5,637 nt of DNA from an uncultured Clostridia bacterium (lineage in GTDB: Bacteria > Bacillota > Clostridia > TANB77 > RGIG9151). The notes beneath the pieces were generated by a model. It was not told the origin of the DNA. It was given only the letters and a program-made list of their open reading frames with translations, and ran no database searches. Location of the stretch: NCBI GenBank assembly GCA_934500865.1, contig CAKSUD010000085.1:1-5637 (forward strand). Direction: 5' to 3'. Shown here in pieces: positions 1 through 5,185 of this stretch (position 1 is the first letter of the stretch; each line of letters starts with the position of its first letter). Made by a program: the position numbers and the translations under genes.

Positions 1-816
1 TCATGGAATAGCCTAGATAATCCAGGGACAAATAAGATAGAAATAAAATTCAGCAATGGAATAATAGATGACACATCAAGCGGTTATATAAAACACTCCG
101 CATTTACATTTGGAGAAGATGAACTAAAGGGAATATGGGTAGCAAAATATGAAGCGAGTAAGGATTCAACGACATCGGTAGCTAAATCAATACCAAGTGC
201 AACATCATGGATTGTTAACGGCTCTGTAGGTGATGCATTCAATTATGCATATAACACATATCGAAATGCCGACTCACATTTAATAAAAAATACTGAATGG
301 GGAGCAGTAGCATATTTAACTAACGCAATAGGACGTATCCCATATGTAAATAATTACAGTAAGCGTGCTGGAAATACATTTATAGCCCAAACAGGCTACT
401 CTGGTAATAGCCAAGATGCGCCAAGTATAACATCAGGGGCATACGCGTGGAATACAGAAACTGGTGTAAAAGCTTCTACAACCCATAACGTATATGGAAT
501 TTATGATATGTCTGGTGGGGCTAGTGAATACGTAGCGGCATACAGTGTAATAGAGGACAGTAATGCTTATATACGTGAATTAAGATATGCTCAAGATAAA
601 TATGTGGATAGATATGGTGCATCTACCAAAAAAGGTGATGCACTAAGTGAAACAACTTCGTGGGATGGAGATATAGATGACTCAAGTTCCACTGCAATTC
701 AAGCTTTTTGTCGTGGTGGTAGATACTCCGGCGAAGCAGAATCAGGTATATTTGCCGTAACACGGGATGGTGGTAATGTTTCTCGCGGTTTCCGTGTTGT
801 TCTTGGGATAAAGTAG
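1..816 (+). CDS. Surface/secreted protein with FGE-sulfatase (SUMF1-like) C-type lectin domain, C-terminal part
   Basis: The frame is open from the first base to a TAG at 814-816, giving 271 visible residues; the true start lies left of the window, and the Met at 508 is internal. The visible part matches the C-terminal half of the complete paralogue at 1615-3252, sharing SWNSLDNPGTNKIE near residue 1, NTEWGAVAYLTNAIGRIP at about 97-114, YGIYDMSGGA at 165-174, CRGG at 237-240 and GFRVVLGI at the end. Those motifs (EWGAV, DMSGG.xE, RGG, GFRVVL) are the skeleton of the formylglycine-generating-enzyme/SUMF1 type of C-type lectin fold. In secreted proteins this fold is commonly a ligand-binding scaffold rather than an enzyme, and I see no evidence for catalysis. 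By analogy with the paralogue the missing part should carry a signal peptide and InlB-like repeats (inference). The last ~120 bases are about 47% GC against about 33% at the start of the window. It converges on the paralogue, with an 800-bp gap between the stops. Confidence 0.85.
   Translation, partial: SWNSLDNPGTNKIEIKFSNGIIDDTSSGYIKHSAFTFGEDELKGIWVAKYEASKDSTTSVAKSIPSATSWIVNGSVGDAFNYAYNTYRNADSHLIKNTEWGAVAYLTNAIGRIPYVNNYSKRAGNTFIAQTGYSGNSQDAPSITSGAYAWNTETGVKASTTHNVYGIYDMSGGASEYVAAYSVIEDSNAYIRELRYAQDKYVDRYGASTKKGDALSETTSWDGDIDDSSSTAIQAFCRGGRYSGEAESGIFAVTRDGGNVSRGFRVVLGIK
721..786 (+). other. Hypervariable C-terminal stretch aligned to the candidate variable region of the paralogue
   Basis: These 22 codons lie between the conserved RGG and GFRVVLGI motifs, where the two paralogues diverge almost completely in sequence and differ in length by four codons. 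Only 5 of 22 codons end in C and 13 in a pyrimidine, so the strict codon pattern seen in the paralogue (1645-1722) is absent. It could be an old, decayed or differently templated variable region, or ordinary loop divergence. Confidence 0.4.
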
Positions 817-854
817 TCTCAATTCATGTCTATTTGGTCAACAATAACATATCG

Positions 855-871
855 TTAGCTTGTCATGCTAA
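855..871 (+). terminator. Weak hairpin after the + strand lectin-like gene
   Basis: A 5-bp stem (TTAGC/GCTAA) with a 7-base loop lies about 40 bases after the stop at 816 and has no clean T-run. It occupies the same place, and shares the TTAGCTTG core, as the much stronger hairpin behind the paralogue (1532-1564). It may be a decayed version of the same terminator. The stronger hairpins at 963-1010 and 1082-1130 could do the job instead. Confidence 0.25.
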
Positions 872-941
872 TTATAAGTCTTAAATTCATTAACCGAAGA
901 AAACCGTTTTAAATGTTCAACATTACCATCACATATTAAAT

Positions 942-1020
942 TTGAACATTGTAATAGTCTGTAAAACAGGAGATACAGTCAATTTACTAACTGATTGTAT
1001 CTCTTATTTTTACTTAATTG
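942..1020 (+). repeat. 79-bp direct repeat, copy 1, carrying a terminator-like hairpin
   Basis: This unit begins TTGAACATTGTAAT and recurs at 1061-1139 with about six differences in 79 bases, at an offset of 119. The start of the unit (TTGAACATT, 942-950) is also mirrored by AATGTTCAA at 912-920, giving a small inverted repeat at the left boundary. A REP-like element begins at its right end. The arrangement suggests a small duplicated non-coding element. Confidence 0.8.
963..1010 (+). terminator. Long hairpin with T-rich tail (copy 1)
   Basis: Arms at 963-980 and 993-1010 pair over about 18 positions with one mismatch and two G-U wobbles, around a 12-base loop. The 3' arm ends in a T-rich run (ATTTTTA). 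Because the arms begin in A and end in T, it can act as a terminator on either strand, which suits a position between convergent genes. Confidence 0.55.
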
Positions 1021-1046
1021 ACCCAAAAGAACCGTCCCTTTTGGTC
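1020..1046 (+). repeat. 27-bp REP-like imperfect palindrome, copy 1
   Basis: The unit starts GACCC, contains the asymmetric core AGAACCGTCCC and ends TTTTGGTC. It differs by one base from the copy at 1577-1603 and sits in the same orientation. Terminal GACC/GGTC ends with an asymmetric core are typical of small palindromic REP-type elements in Clostridia, which are often mobilised by IS200/IS605-like (RAYT) transposases. No transposase is present here, so that link is inference. Confidence 0.7.
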
Positions 1047-1060
1047 ACAAATTTAGGAAG

Positions 1061-1139
1061 TTGAACATTGTAATAATCTATAAAACAAGAGATACAGTCA
1101 ATTTACTAACTGATTGTATCTCTTGTTTTTACGTAACTG
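1061..1139 (+). repeat. 79-bp direct repeat, copy 2
   Basis: Second copy of the unit at 942-1020, about 92% identical by hand count. The differences improve the hairpin: its arms pair better than in copy 1. A REP-like element separates the two copies, so one insertion or duplication event may have produced the set. Confidence 0.8.
1082..1130 (+). terminator. Strong long hairpin with T-run (copy 2)
   Basis: Arms at 1082-1099 and 1112-1129 pair over 18 positions with a single G-U wobble, around a 12-base loop, and are followed by TTTTTA. It is a good Rho-independent terminator by structure on the + strand and is usable on the - strand too. No intact + strand gene ends just before it. It may serve read-through from the gene ending at 816, or be a mobile hairpin. 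Confidence 0.6.
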
Positions 1140-1172
1140 TGAACTCCATCATGGATAAGTTCTTCAGTGTAA

Positions 1173-1323
1173 CCGTCAAATAAAATAATAAAGACAGCGA
1201 AAAGGAATAAATTAAACTTACTTAGACATATGGGATACTTGCTAGAAAAACTACTAAATGTATAACTATGAGATGGATAAATTAATGCCGTGTTCAGAAG
1301 AAACGGCTGAATTTATGGCATAA
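1173..1323 (+). pseudogene. Possible decayed small ORF upstream of a terminator
   Basis: One frame is open from 1173 to the TAA at 1263-1265 and reads KLNLLRHMGYLLEKLLNV at its end, which looks like an amphipathic helix. A shift of frame near 1258 continues as NYEMDKLMPCSEETAEFMA and ends with TAA at 1321-1323, just before the terminator at 1329. No ribosome binding site or intact start is seen, and I do not recognise a family. It could be a frameshifted remnant of a small gene or chance open sequence. The terminator directly after its stop is the main reason to record it. Confidence 0.22.
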
Positions 1324-1328
1324 GATAA

Positions 1329-1355
1329 CCCACAGGACAACCTGTGGGCTTTTAT
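1329..1355 (+). terminator. Rho-independent terminator, + strand
   Basis: A perfect 8-bp GC-rich stem (CCCACAGG/CCTGTGGG) with an ACAA loop is followed by CTTTTATT. It points rightwards, so it implies a + strand transcript ending here. The only candidates are the possible small ORF at 1173-1323 or an unannotated small RNA from about 1140-1328. Confidence 0.75.
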
Positions 1356-1407
1356 TATGCTATTTAATCGTGTTGCGAAGTTTTTCCATGGCTACAATAA
1401 GAATATT

Positions 1408-1434
1408 GCCTAAAAGGGACGGTTCTTTTTGGTC
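1408..1434 (-). repeat. 27-bp REP-like imperfect palindrome, copy 2, inverted
   Basis: Read on the - strand this begins GACCAAAAAG and carries the same core as the copies at 1020-1046 and 1577-1603, with two mismatches at its far end. Copies 1 and 2 therefore face each other and bracket about 360 bases (1047-1407). Together they resemble the ends of a small non-autonomous element. Confidence 0.7.
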
Positions 1435-1500
1435 ATTAAATAAAAACTATGTTTACATATTAATTGATACAACCGCACTATTTAACGTTTACATTTATAT

Positions 1501-1518
1501 GACCATTTGGGACAGGTC
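1501..1518. repeat. Degenerate short relative of the REP-like palindrome
   Basis: An 18-base segment starts GACC and ends GGTC. Its complement ends TGTCCCAAATGGTC, resembling the CGTCCCTTTTGGTC half of the full 27-bp copies. It is shorter and its centre differs, so it may be a second subfamily or a deleted copy. Confidence 0.35.
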
Positions 1519-1531
1519 TAAAAAAGAGAAA

Positions 1532-1564
1532 CCGTGTAACTAGCTTTTCAAGCTAATTACACGG
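1532..1564 (-). terminator. Terminator of the - strand lectin-like gene
   Basis: Arms at 1532-1546 and 1550-1564 form a 15-bp stem with one G-U wobble (as - strand RNA) and a 3-base loop. On the - strand the stem is followed by TTTCTCTTTTTT. It lies about 50 bases past the stop codon of the gene ending at 1615, with one REP-like element in between. Confidence 0.8.
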
Positions 1565-1576
1565 CTTAATTTTGTT

Positions 1577-1603
1577 GACCAAAAAGAACCGTCCCTTTTG
1601 GTC
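1577..1603 (+). repeat. 27-bp REP-like imperfect palindrome, copy 3
   Basis: This is the reference copy: GACCAAAAAG, core AACCGT, then CCCTTTTGGTC. It sits 11 bases beyond the stop codon of the - strand gene and before that gene's terminator. Reading away from the stop, the sequence just after it (AACAA) is shared with the trailer of the + strand paralogue at 841-845. The element may therefore have inserted into an ancestral trailer that both paralogues once had. Confidence 0.75.
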
Positions 1604-1614
1604 GGGTGCCAGAT

Positions 1615-3252
1615 TTACCTTATCCCGAGAACCACACGGAACCCGTAGCCGGTGTATGAGGCGGTATAGCCGTCGTAGGCGCTGAAGCAGAACACACCGG
1701 CGCCGGAAGCGTCGGCGTAGTAACCGCCACGCACGAAGACAGGGCCGATGGAATGAGGAGCGATCGAGTAATCTCCATCCCACGAGGTTGTACCAGAGCT
1801 ACTGCTGCTACTCGTCTCATAAACTGCATCGCCTTTTATACTACTCCATGCTGCATAGTTATTAGATACGCTATCGCTTGAACCTTTTGGATATACATCT
1901 TTATATTTCGCCGCTGCCTCTAATAAACTCCTTGCGAAATTACTCAAACTACTATCTCTATTATTTACATAAGCAGCTACGCATTCCCATGCTCCACCAG
2001 ACATATCATATATTCCATATACGTTATGTGTAGTAGATGCTTTTACACCTCCTACTGTATTCCATGCGTTTGCTATATCGGATGTACTTGATGCGTCTTG
2101 ACTTCCTCCGGCATTTCCGGTTATATAACTACTACTATTATTTATATACGGTATTCGTCCTATTGCATTAGTTAAGTATGCGACTGCTCCCCACTCTACA
2201 TTCTTCATTAAATGTGAGTCTGCATTTCTATATGTATTATACGCATAATCGAACATACCACTTACAGGTATATTTCTCCATGATGCGACGCCAGGTATTG
2301 ACTTAGCGACTGATGTAGATGATGTTGGAGCTGAAACCTGGCTAGTTGTATTACCTTGGCTTGCCTCGTATTTAGCTACCCATATTCCTTCTAGTTCGTC
2401 TGTTCCAAATGTAAACGCTGGGTGTTTTATATAGCTATCTGACGTATCGTCTGTTGTGCCATTACTAAATTTTACCTCTATTTTATTAGTTCCTGGATTA
2501 TCTAAGCTATTCCATGAGTTTCCGCTTTGATGTTCTCCACTTGTTATCTTATAGCTATATCTTGGTATCCATACGTATAAACTTCCGTCGGTTGTTTGTG
2601 CATTGGCCCATTTTCCGTCTCCATTTCCGGCTACTGTGCTTTGGGTAGCGGTTGCTACTGAGTTATAGTTATAATCCCAGTTTGCTTCTGTTGTTGCTAC
2701 CCAAGATGTTCCGTTCCAGTTTACCGGAGTTAAACCTGTTGTTATAACTGGTGCATTTGCAGGTGTAACTGTACTTTCCCAATTAGCTGTGTACTCTCTA
2801 TCTCCTGTACTTCCTTTTGGAATTGTAACTGTTTCTGTAGCCTCAGTTAAGCCTGTTCCTGTCCAACCAGTAAAATTATATCCATCCTTTGTTGGATTAA
2901 CTAGAGTTATTACATTACTTTCTGAAGTATAACTTGTTGGATTTCCTGTTACTGTTCCGCCATTTAAATTATATGTAATTGTGTACTGTTGTATAGCTTC
3001 AGTCACCACCTTTAGTATCTGTGCACTAGTCAAGTTTCCAAACGTATAACTAGTTATTGCACCTTTACTCACACCATTTACAATAACATCTACAATCCTG
3101 TATCCTGGTTTTGCCGTTATATTAAATGTTTTTGTACAGCAATTGTTCCAAGCGCCTGTGTTTGTACATCCATTTATGTGTCCTGTTGCTGCCATACTTG
3201 GTACAATCATTAATGTTAGTCCTATTAATAGGCTCATTACTATTTTTCTCAT
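1615..3252 (-). CDS. Secreted InlB-repeat protein with FGE-sulfatase/C-type lectin domain and candidate DGR variable C-terminus
   Basis: A complete 545-residue protein. The ATG at 3252 is set by GAGAGGAG seven bases upstream and by a signal peptide, with MRKIV, a hydrophobic core at about 5-18 and likely cleavage after about 21 (PSMA). Residues ~25-90 form a divergent InlB-like module with Cys29, Cys38 and Cys39. Residues ~90-160 are a classic Listeria-Bacteroides repeat (YNLNGGTV, GYNFTGWTG, YTANW). After a linker, ~225-545 is a SUMF1/FGE-type C-type lectin domain with LYVWIPRYSY at 225-234, EWGAVAYLTNAIGRIP at 353-368, YGIYDMSGGAWE at 412-423, FVRGG at 506-510 and GFRVVL at 537-542. A six-Ser run precedes the last segment. 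There is no LPXTG or C-terminal membrane anchor, so export with an unknown attachment is inferred. The role is probably ligand or surface binding; catalysis is not supported. The last ~58 codons are strikingly GC-rich with C-ending codons, consistent with a diversified segment. Confidence 0.9.
   Translation of the reverse strand: MRKIVMSLLIGLTLMIVPSMAATGHINGCTNTGAWNNCCTKTFNITAKPGYRIVDVIVNGVSKGAITSYTFGNLTSAQILKVVTEAIQQYTITYNLNGGTVTGNPTSYTSESNVITLVNPTKDGYNFTGWTGTGLTEATETVTIPKGSTGDREYTANWESTVTPANAPVITTGLTPVNWNGTSWVATTEANWDYNYNSVATATQSTVAGNGDGKWANAQTTDGSLYVWIPRYSYKITSGEHQSGNSWNSLDNPGTNKIEVKFSNGTTDDTSDSYIKHPAFTFGTDELEGIWVAKYEASQGNTTSQVSAPTSSTSVAKSIPGVASWRNIPVSGMFDYAYNTYRNADSHLMKNVEWGAVAYLTNAIGRIPYINNSSSYITGNAGGSQDASSTSDIANAWNTVGGVKASTTHNVYGIYDMSGGAWECVAAYVNNRDSSLSNFARSLLEAAAKYKDVYPKGSSDSVSNNYAAWSSIKGDAVYETSSSSSSGTTSWDGDYSIAPHSIGPVFVRGGYYADASGAGVFCFSAYDGYTASYTGYGFRVVLGIR
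1618..1791 (-). other. GC-rich candidate variable region (VR) of a diversity-generating retroelement target
   Basis: By hand count 75 of 120 bases at 1621-1740 are G or C, and 33 of 60 at 1741-1800, against 19 of 60 at 2941-3000 and 24 of 60 at 1861-1920. In the 26 codons after RGG (1645-1722), 21 end in C and 24 in a pyrimidine. None is AAY and only 12 of 78 bases are A. DGR variable regions are copied from templates rich in AAY codons whose adenines are replaced by any base. They lie at the 3' end of a C-type-lectin gene, before a conserved GC-rich tail; here that tail encodes GFRVVLGIR. Fold, location and codon pattern fit. The reverse transcriptase and template repeat are not in the window, so a GC-rich segment imported by ordinary recombination remains possible. 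Confidence 0.55.
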
Positions 3253-3259
3253 TTTCGTT

Positions 3260-3267
3260 CTCCTCTC
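3260..3267 (-). promoter_or_regulatory. Strong ribosome binding site fixing the start at 3252
   Basis: GAGAGGAG on the - strand with a 7-base spacer to ATG. It lies within 20 bases of the stop of the truncated fragment at 3273, an operon-like spacing. No convincing promoter of its own was found for this gene. Confidence 0.8.
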
Positions 3268-3272
3268 TATTT

Positions 3273-3605
3273 TTATTCTTCTGTTATCTCTGCATTATTT
3301 GCTTCGATAAATATGTTTACTACATCACATTCATGATCGTACCCGCCACATTCTGAACATACGTGATTTGTGTATACTCCGGTTATTTCTGCACCTTCGT
3401 CAGAAATTGTTGTTATTGTATAACGTATTGGTGAAAATGTAGCAGTGATTGTATGGTTGCTTGTAACGTTTTCAAAAGTGTACGAACTAGCGGTAGTTAC
3501 TGCGTTTCCGTCGATTTTTAATTCAGATAGCACATAACCTGTATTTGGCGCAAACTGAGTTCTAATTATAGAAAAAGGTGCAATTTGGTTAAAAGTATTA
3601 TCCAA
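3273..3605 (-). pseudogene. 5'-truncated InlB-like repeat protein fragment
   Basis: The only usable start is a TTG at 3605 without a ribosome binding site; the frame is open back to about 3713 with no ATG, and there is no signal peptide. From about residue 18 it reads FAPNTGYVLSELKIDG, then SYTFENVTSNHTITATFSP, the divergent InlB B-repeat module, closely resembling the first repeat of the downstream gene (GYRIVDVIVNG, SYTFGNLTS). A second partial module (YTITTISDEGAEITG) leads to a Cys-containing tail (CSECGGYDHEC) and TAA at 3273. The stop lies 20 bases from the next start, so it probably was the upstream partner in an operon. The N-terminus encoded before ~3570 comes from a tandem repeat array rather than from an InlB protein, so the true 5' end appears to have been lost at a junction. 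Whether any of it is translated is doubtful. Confidence 0.6.
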
Positions 3606-3660
3606 AAAAGGTGCATTTTTGTTGAAAGTTTCCCTTGAAAAAGGTGCATTTTTTGTTGAC
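3571..3660 (+). repeat. Three 33-bp tandem repeats upstream of the ATPase gene
   Basis: Units start at 3571, 3604 and 3637, each with AAAAAGGTGCA followed by a T-rich stretch and GTTGA or GTTAA. The third is cut short after 24 bases and its end forms the -35 box of the ATPase promoter. The period is exactly 33, so the - strand reads an 11-residue peptide repeat containing APF. That may be a by-product of a non-coding array. Copy 1 (3571-3603) is the most diverged. Confidence 0.75.
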
Positions 3661-3687
3661 TTATAGAAATAATAATAGTAATATAAT
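3656..3687 (+). promoter_or_regulatory. Promoter of the ATPase gene
   Basis: TTGACT at 3656-3661 is followed by TAATAT at 3679-3684 with a 17-base spacer. An overlapping TATAAT at 3682-3687 would give a 20-base spacer. Either predicts a start around 3690-3695 and a very short leader in which GGAGG (3693-3697) lies almost at the transcript end, seven bases before ATG 3705. The -35 box belongs to the last 33-bp repeat. Confidence 0.6.
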
Positions 3688-3704
3688 CTTATGGAGGAAA
3701 AAAT

Positions 3705-5012
3705 ATGGATAGATTATTTGAAAACAATTTATACGAATGGAAAAATAACATGACTAAGCCATTAATGGTCATTGGTGTAAGACAAATAGGAAAAACTTAT
3801 ACTATTTCAAAATTTTGTAAAGAAAATTTTAATGAAGTTTTATACTTTAATTTAGAAAAAAACGAAGCTGTAAAGAATATATTTGAAAATTATTTAGACA
3901 GCGAAAAAATCTTAGAAGAACTTGAATTAAATATTGGAAGAAAAATTGATTTAGAAAACACAGTATTTTTCTTTGATGAAGTACAGGTATCAGAAAGATT
4001 TATAATGTCCTTAAAATATTTTTGTGAGTCCCCAAAAAATTATAAGATTATATGCGCCGGAAGCCTTTTAGGGGTAAAATTAAATAGATTTAATTCATCT
4101 TTTCCTGTTGGAAAAATAAAGATTGAATATATGTATCCTATGGACTTTGAGGAGTTTTTAATGGCGCTTAATAAAAATATGCTAATTGACAAAATAAAAG
4201 AGTGCTATAAGGAAAACAAGCCTATGCCCGACTTCGCACATCAAGAGGCTTTATACTGGTATAAAAGATATTTGTGCATAGGGGGTATGCCAGAATCTAT
4301 TAATAATTTTATTGAAAACGAGTGCGACATATTGAGATATGATGCTAAAATATTAAATAATTTAATAGATATGTATATAGCAGACATGAATAAGTATACT
4401 ATTAGCCATATAGAGAGCGTAAAAATAGAGAAAATATATAAAAATGTTCCTATACAGTTAGCAAAAGAAAATAAAAAGTTTAAATATTCGGATTTAGAAA
4501 AAGGTGCGAAGAAAAGGGCATATGAAACCGCTATTGATTGGCTTCTATCTGGGAATATGATTTTTAGTTGCAATAATGTTTCAAAACCTGAAATACCCTT
4601 AAAAGTATTTGCTGATGAAGAATGCTTTAAGCTTTATTTAAGCGATATAGGAATGTTAGTATGTTTAAGTGAAGTGAACTTTATAGATATAATTCAAGCT
4701 ACGTCCTTTATGTATAGAGGAGCAATAACTGAAAATTATGTTGCACAAGAGTTAAAAAGCAAGGGTATTTCTTTATATTACTGGAAGAACAAATCCGAAG
4801 CTGAAATTGACTTTTTACTTTATAATGAAGATGGAATAATCCCTGTTGAAGTAAAAGCAAGTGATAACACACATTCAAAAAGTCTTAACTCATATATGCT
4901 TAAATATAATCCTAAGTATGGAATTAGAGTTTCAACTAAAAATTTTGGATTTGAAAATAATATAAAATCAGTTCCATTGTATGGTGTTTTTTGCCTAAAT
5001 GGTGTAAAATAA
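3705..5012 (+). CDS. AAA ATPase with C-terminal DUF4143 (PD-(D/E)XK-like) domain
   Basis: A 435-residue protein, normal length for this common but poorly understood family. The ATG is supported by GGAGG seven bases upstream. Residues 20-31 (LMVIGVRQIGKT) are the P-loop in the GxRQxGKT form typical of AAA_14 ATPases; VFFFDEVQ at 87-94 is Walker B; IICAGSLLGV at 115-124 is the conserved strand with a sensor-like position; MYPMDFEEF at 143-151 and IGGMPESI at 192-199 are family hallmarks. The DUF4143 part carries YLSDIGMLVCL (311-321), RGAITENYVAQEL (338-350), YYWKNKSEAEIDFLL (358-372) and VEVKA (381-385). Glu343, Asp369 and Glu382-x-Lys384 match the E...D...ExK core of PD-(D/E)XK nuclease folds. 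No membrane segment or signal is seen, so it is cytoplasmic. The biological role of the family is unsettled: multicopy, sometimes suggested to act in defence or with mobile elements. A restriction-like function here is only inference. It is monocistronic. Confidence 0.93.
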   Translation: MDRLFENNLYEWKNNMTKPLMVIGVRQIGKTYTISKFCKENFNEVLYFNLEKNEAVKNIFENYLDSEKILEELELNIGRKIDLENTVFFFDEVQVSERFIMSLKYFCESPKNYKIICAGSLLGVKLNRFNSSFPVGKIKIEYMYPMDFEEFLMALNKNMLIDKIKECYKENKPMPDFAHQEALYWYKRYLCIGGMPESINNFIENECDILRYDAKILNNLIDMYIADMNKYTISHIESVKIEKIYKNVPIQLAKENKKFKYSDLEKGAKKRAYETAIDWLLSGNMIFSCNNVSKPEIPLKVFADEECFKLYLSDIGMLVCLSEVNFIDIIQATSFMYRGAITENYVAQELKSKGISLYYWKNKSEAEIDFLLYNEDGIIPVEVKASDNTHSKSLNSYMLKYNPKYGIRVSTKNFGFENNIKSVPLYGVFCLNGVK

Positions 5013-5029
5013 ATTTTAAATAGGCATAC

Positions 5030-5088
5030 TGCCCAGACTAAAAATAGAATTAAGAGTATATAATCTTTTTTACAACTTGGGCATTTTT
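5030..5088 (+). terminator. Possible weak terminator-like hairpin behind the ATPase gene
   Basis: TGCCCA at 5030-5035 pairs with TGGGCA at 5078-5083, followed by five T. The 42-base loop contains a T-run of its own. The long loop makes it weak; the hairpin at 5115-5145 is the better terminator. Confidence 0.25.
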
Positions 5089-5114
5089 CATAATTAAAAT
5101 TTTATGGTAGAAAG

Positions 5115-5148
5115 AAAGCCCCTATCCTTCATGAATAGGGGCTTTTGT
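5115..5148. terminator. Bidirectional terminator between the two convergent ATPase genes
   Basis: A perfect 11-bp stem (AAAGCCCCTAT, 5115-5125, with its complement at 5135-5145) has a 9-base loop. A T-rich tract follows on the + strand (TTTTGT) and on the - strand (TTTCTTTCT). It serves both the + strand gene ending at 5012 and the - strand gene ending at 5186. Confidence 0.88.
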
Positions 5149-5185
5149 CTAACAATTCGAACCAAATATGCTAATTGCAGTACCA

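Noticed and set aside
508..816. A separate 102-residue gene starting at 508
   Set aside because: The same frame is open to base 1 and the Met is inside the conserved YDMSGG motif, so it is internal to a longer gene.
817..1614. DGR template repeat in the intergenic region
   Set aside because: Nothing here resembles the GC-rich tail encoding GFRVVL, nor an AAC-rich version of 1645-1722. The segments present are REP-like units and hairpins.
1553..1829. Short - strand open frames overlapping the 3' end of the lectin-fold gene
   Set aside because: They are other-frame shadows of the GC-rich segment; Arg-rich or low-complexity peptides with no ribosome binding site.
3126..3356. 76-codon + strand frame with a very hydrophobic peptide
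   Set aside because: Antisense to the signal peptide region and to the InlB fragment; no ribosome binding site. Its Ser/Phe/Leu-rich composition comes from reading the complement of A-rich coding sequence.
3571..3660. CRISPR array
   Set aside because: Three units with a 33-bp period and no repeat/spacer alternation; the whole unit repeats, so it is a plain tandem repeat, and no cas gene is present.
4241..4573. 110-codon - strand frame inside the ATPase gene
   Set aside because: Antisense shadow of a clearly coding AAA ATPase; hydrophobic only because the opposite strand is rich in Lys/Glu/Asn codons.
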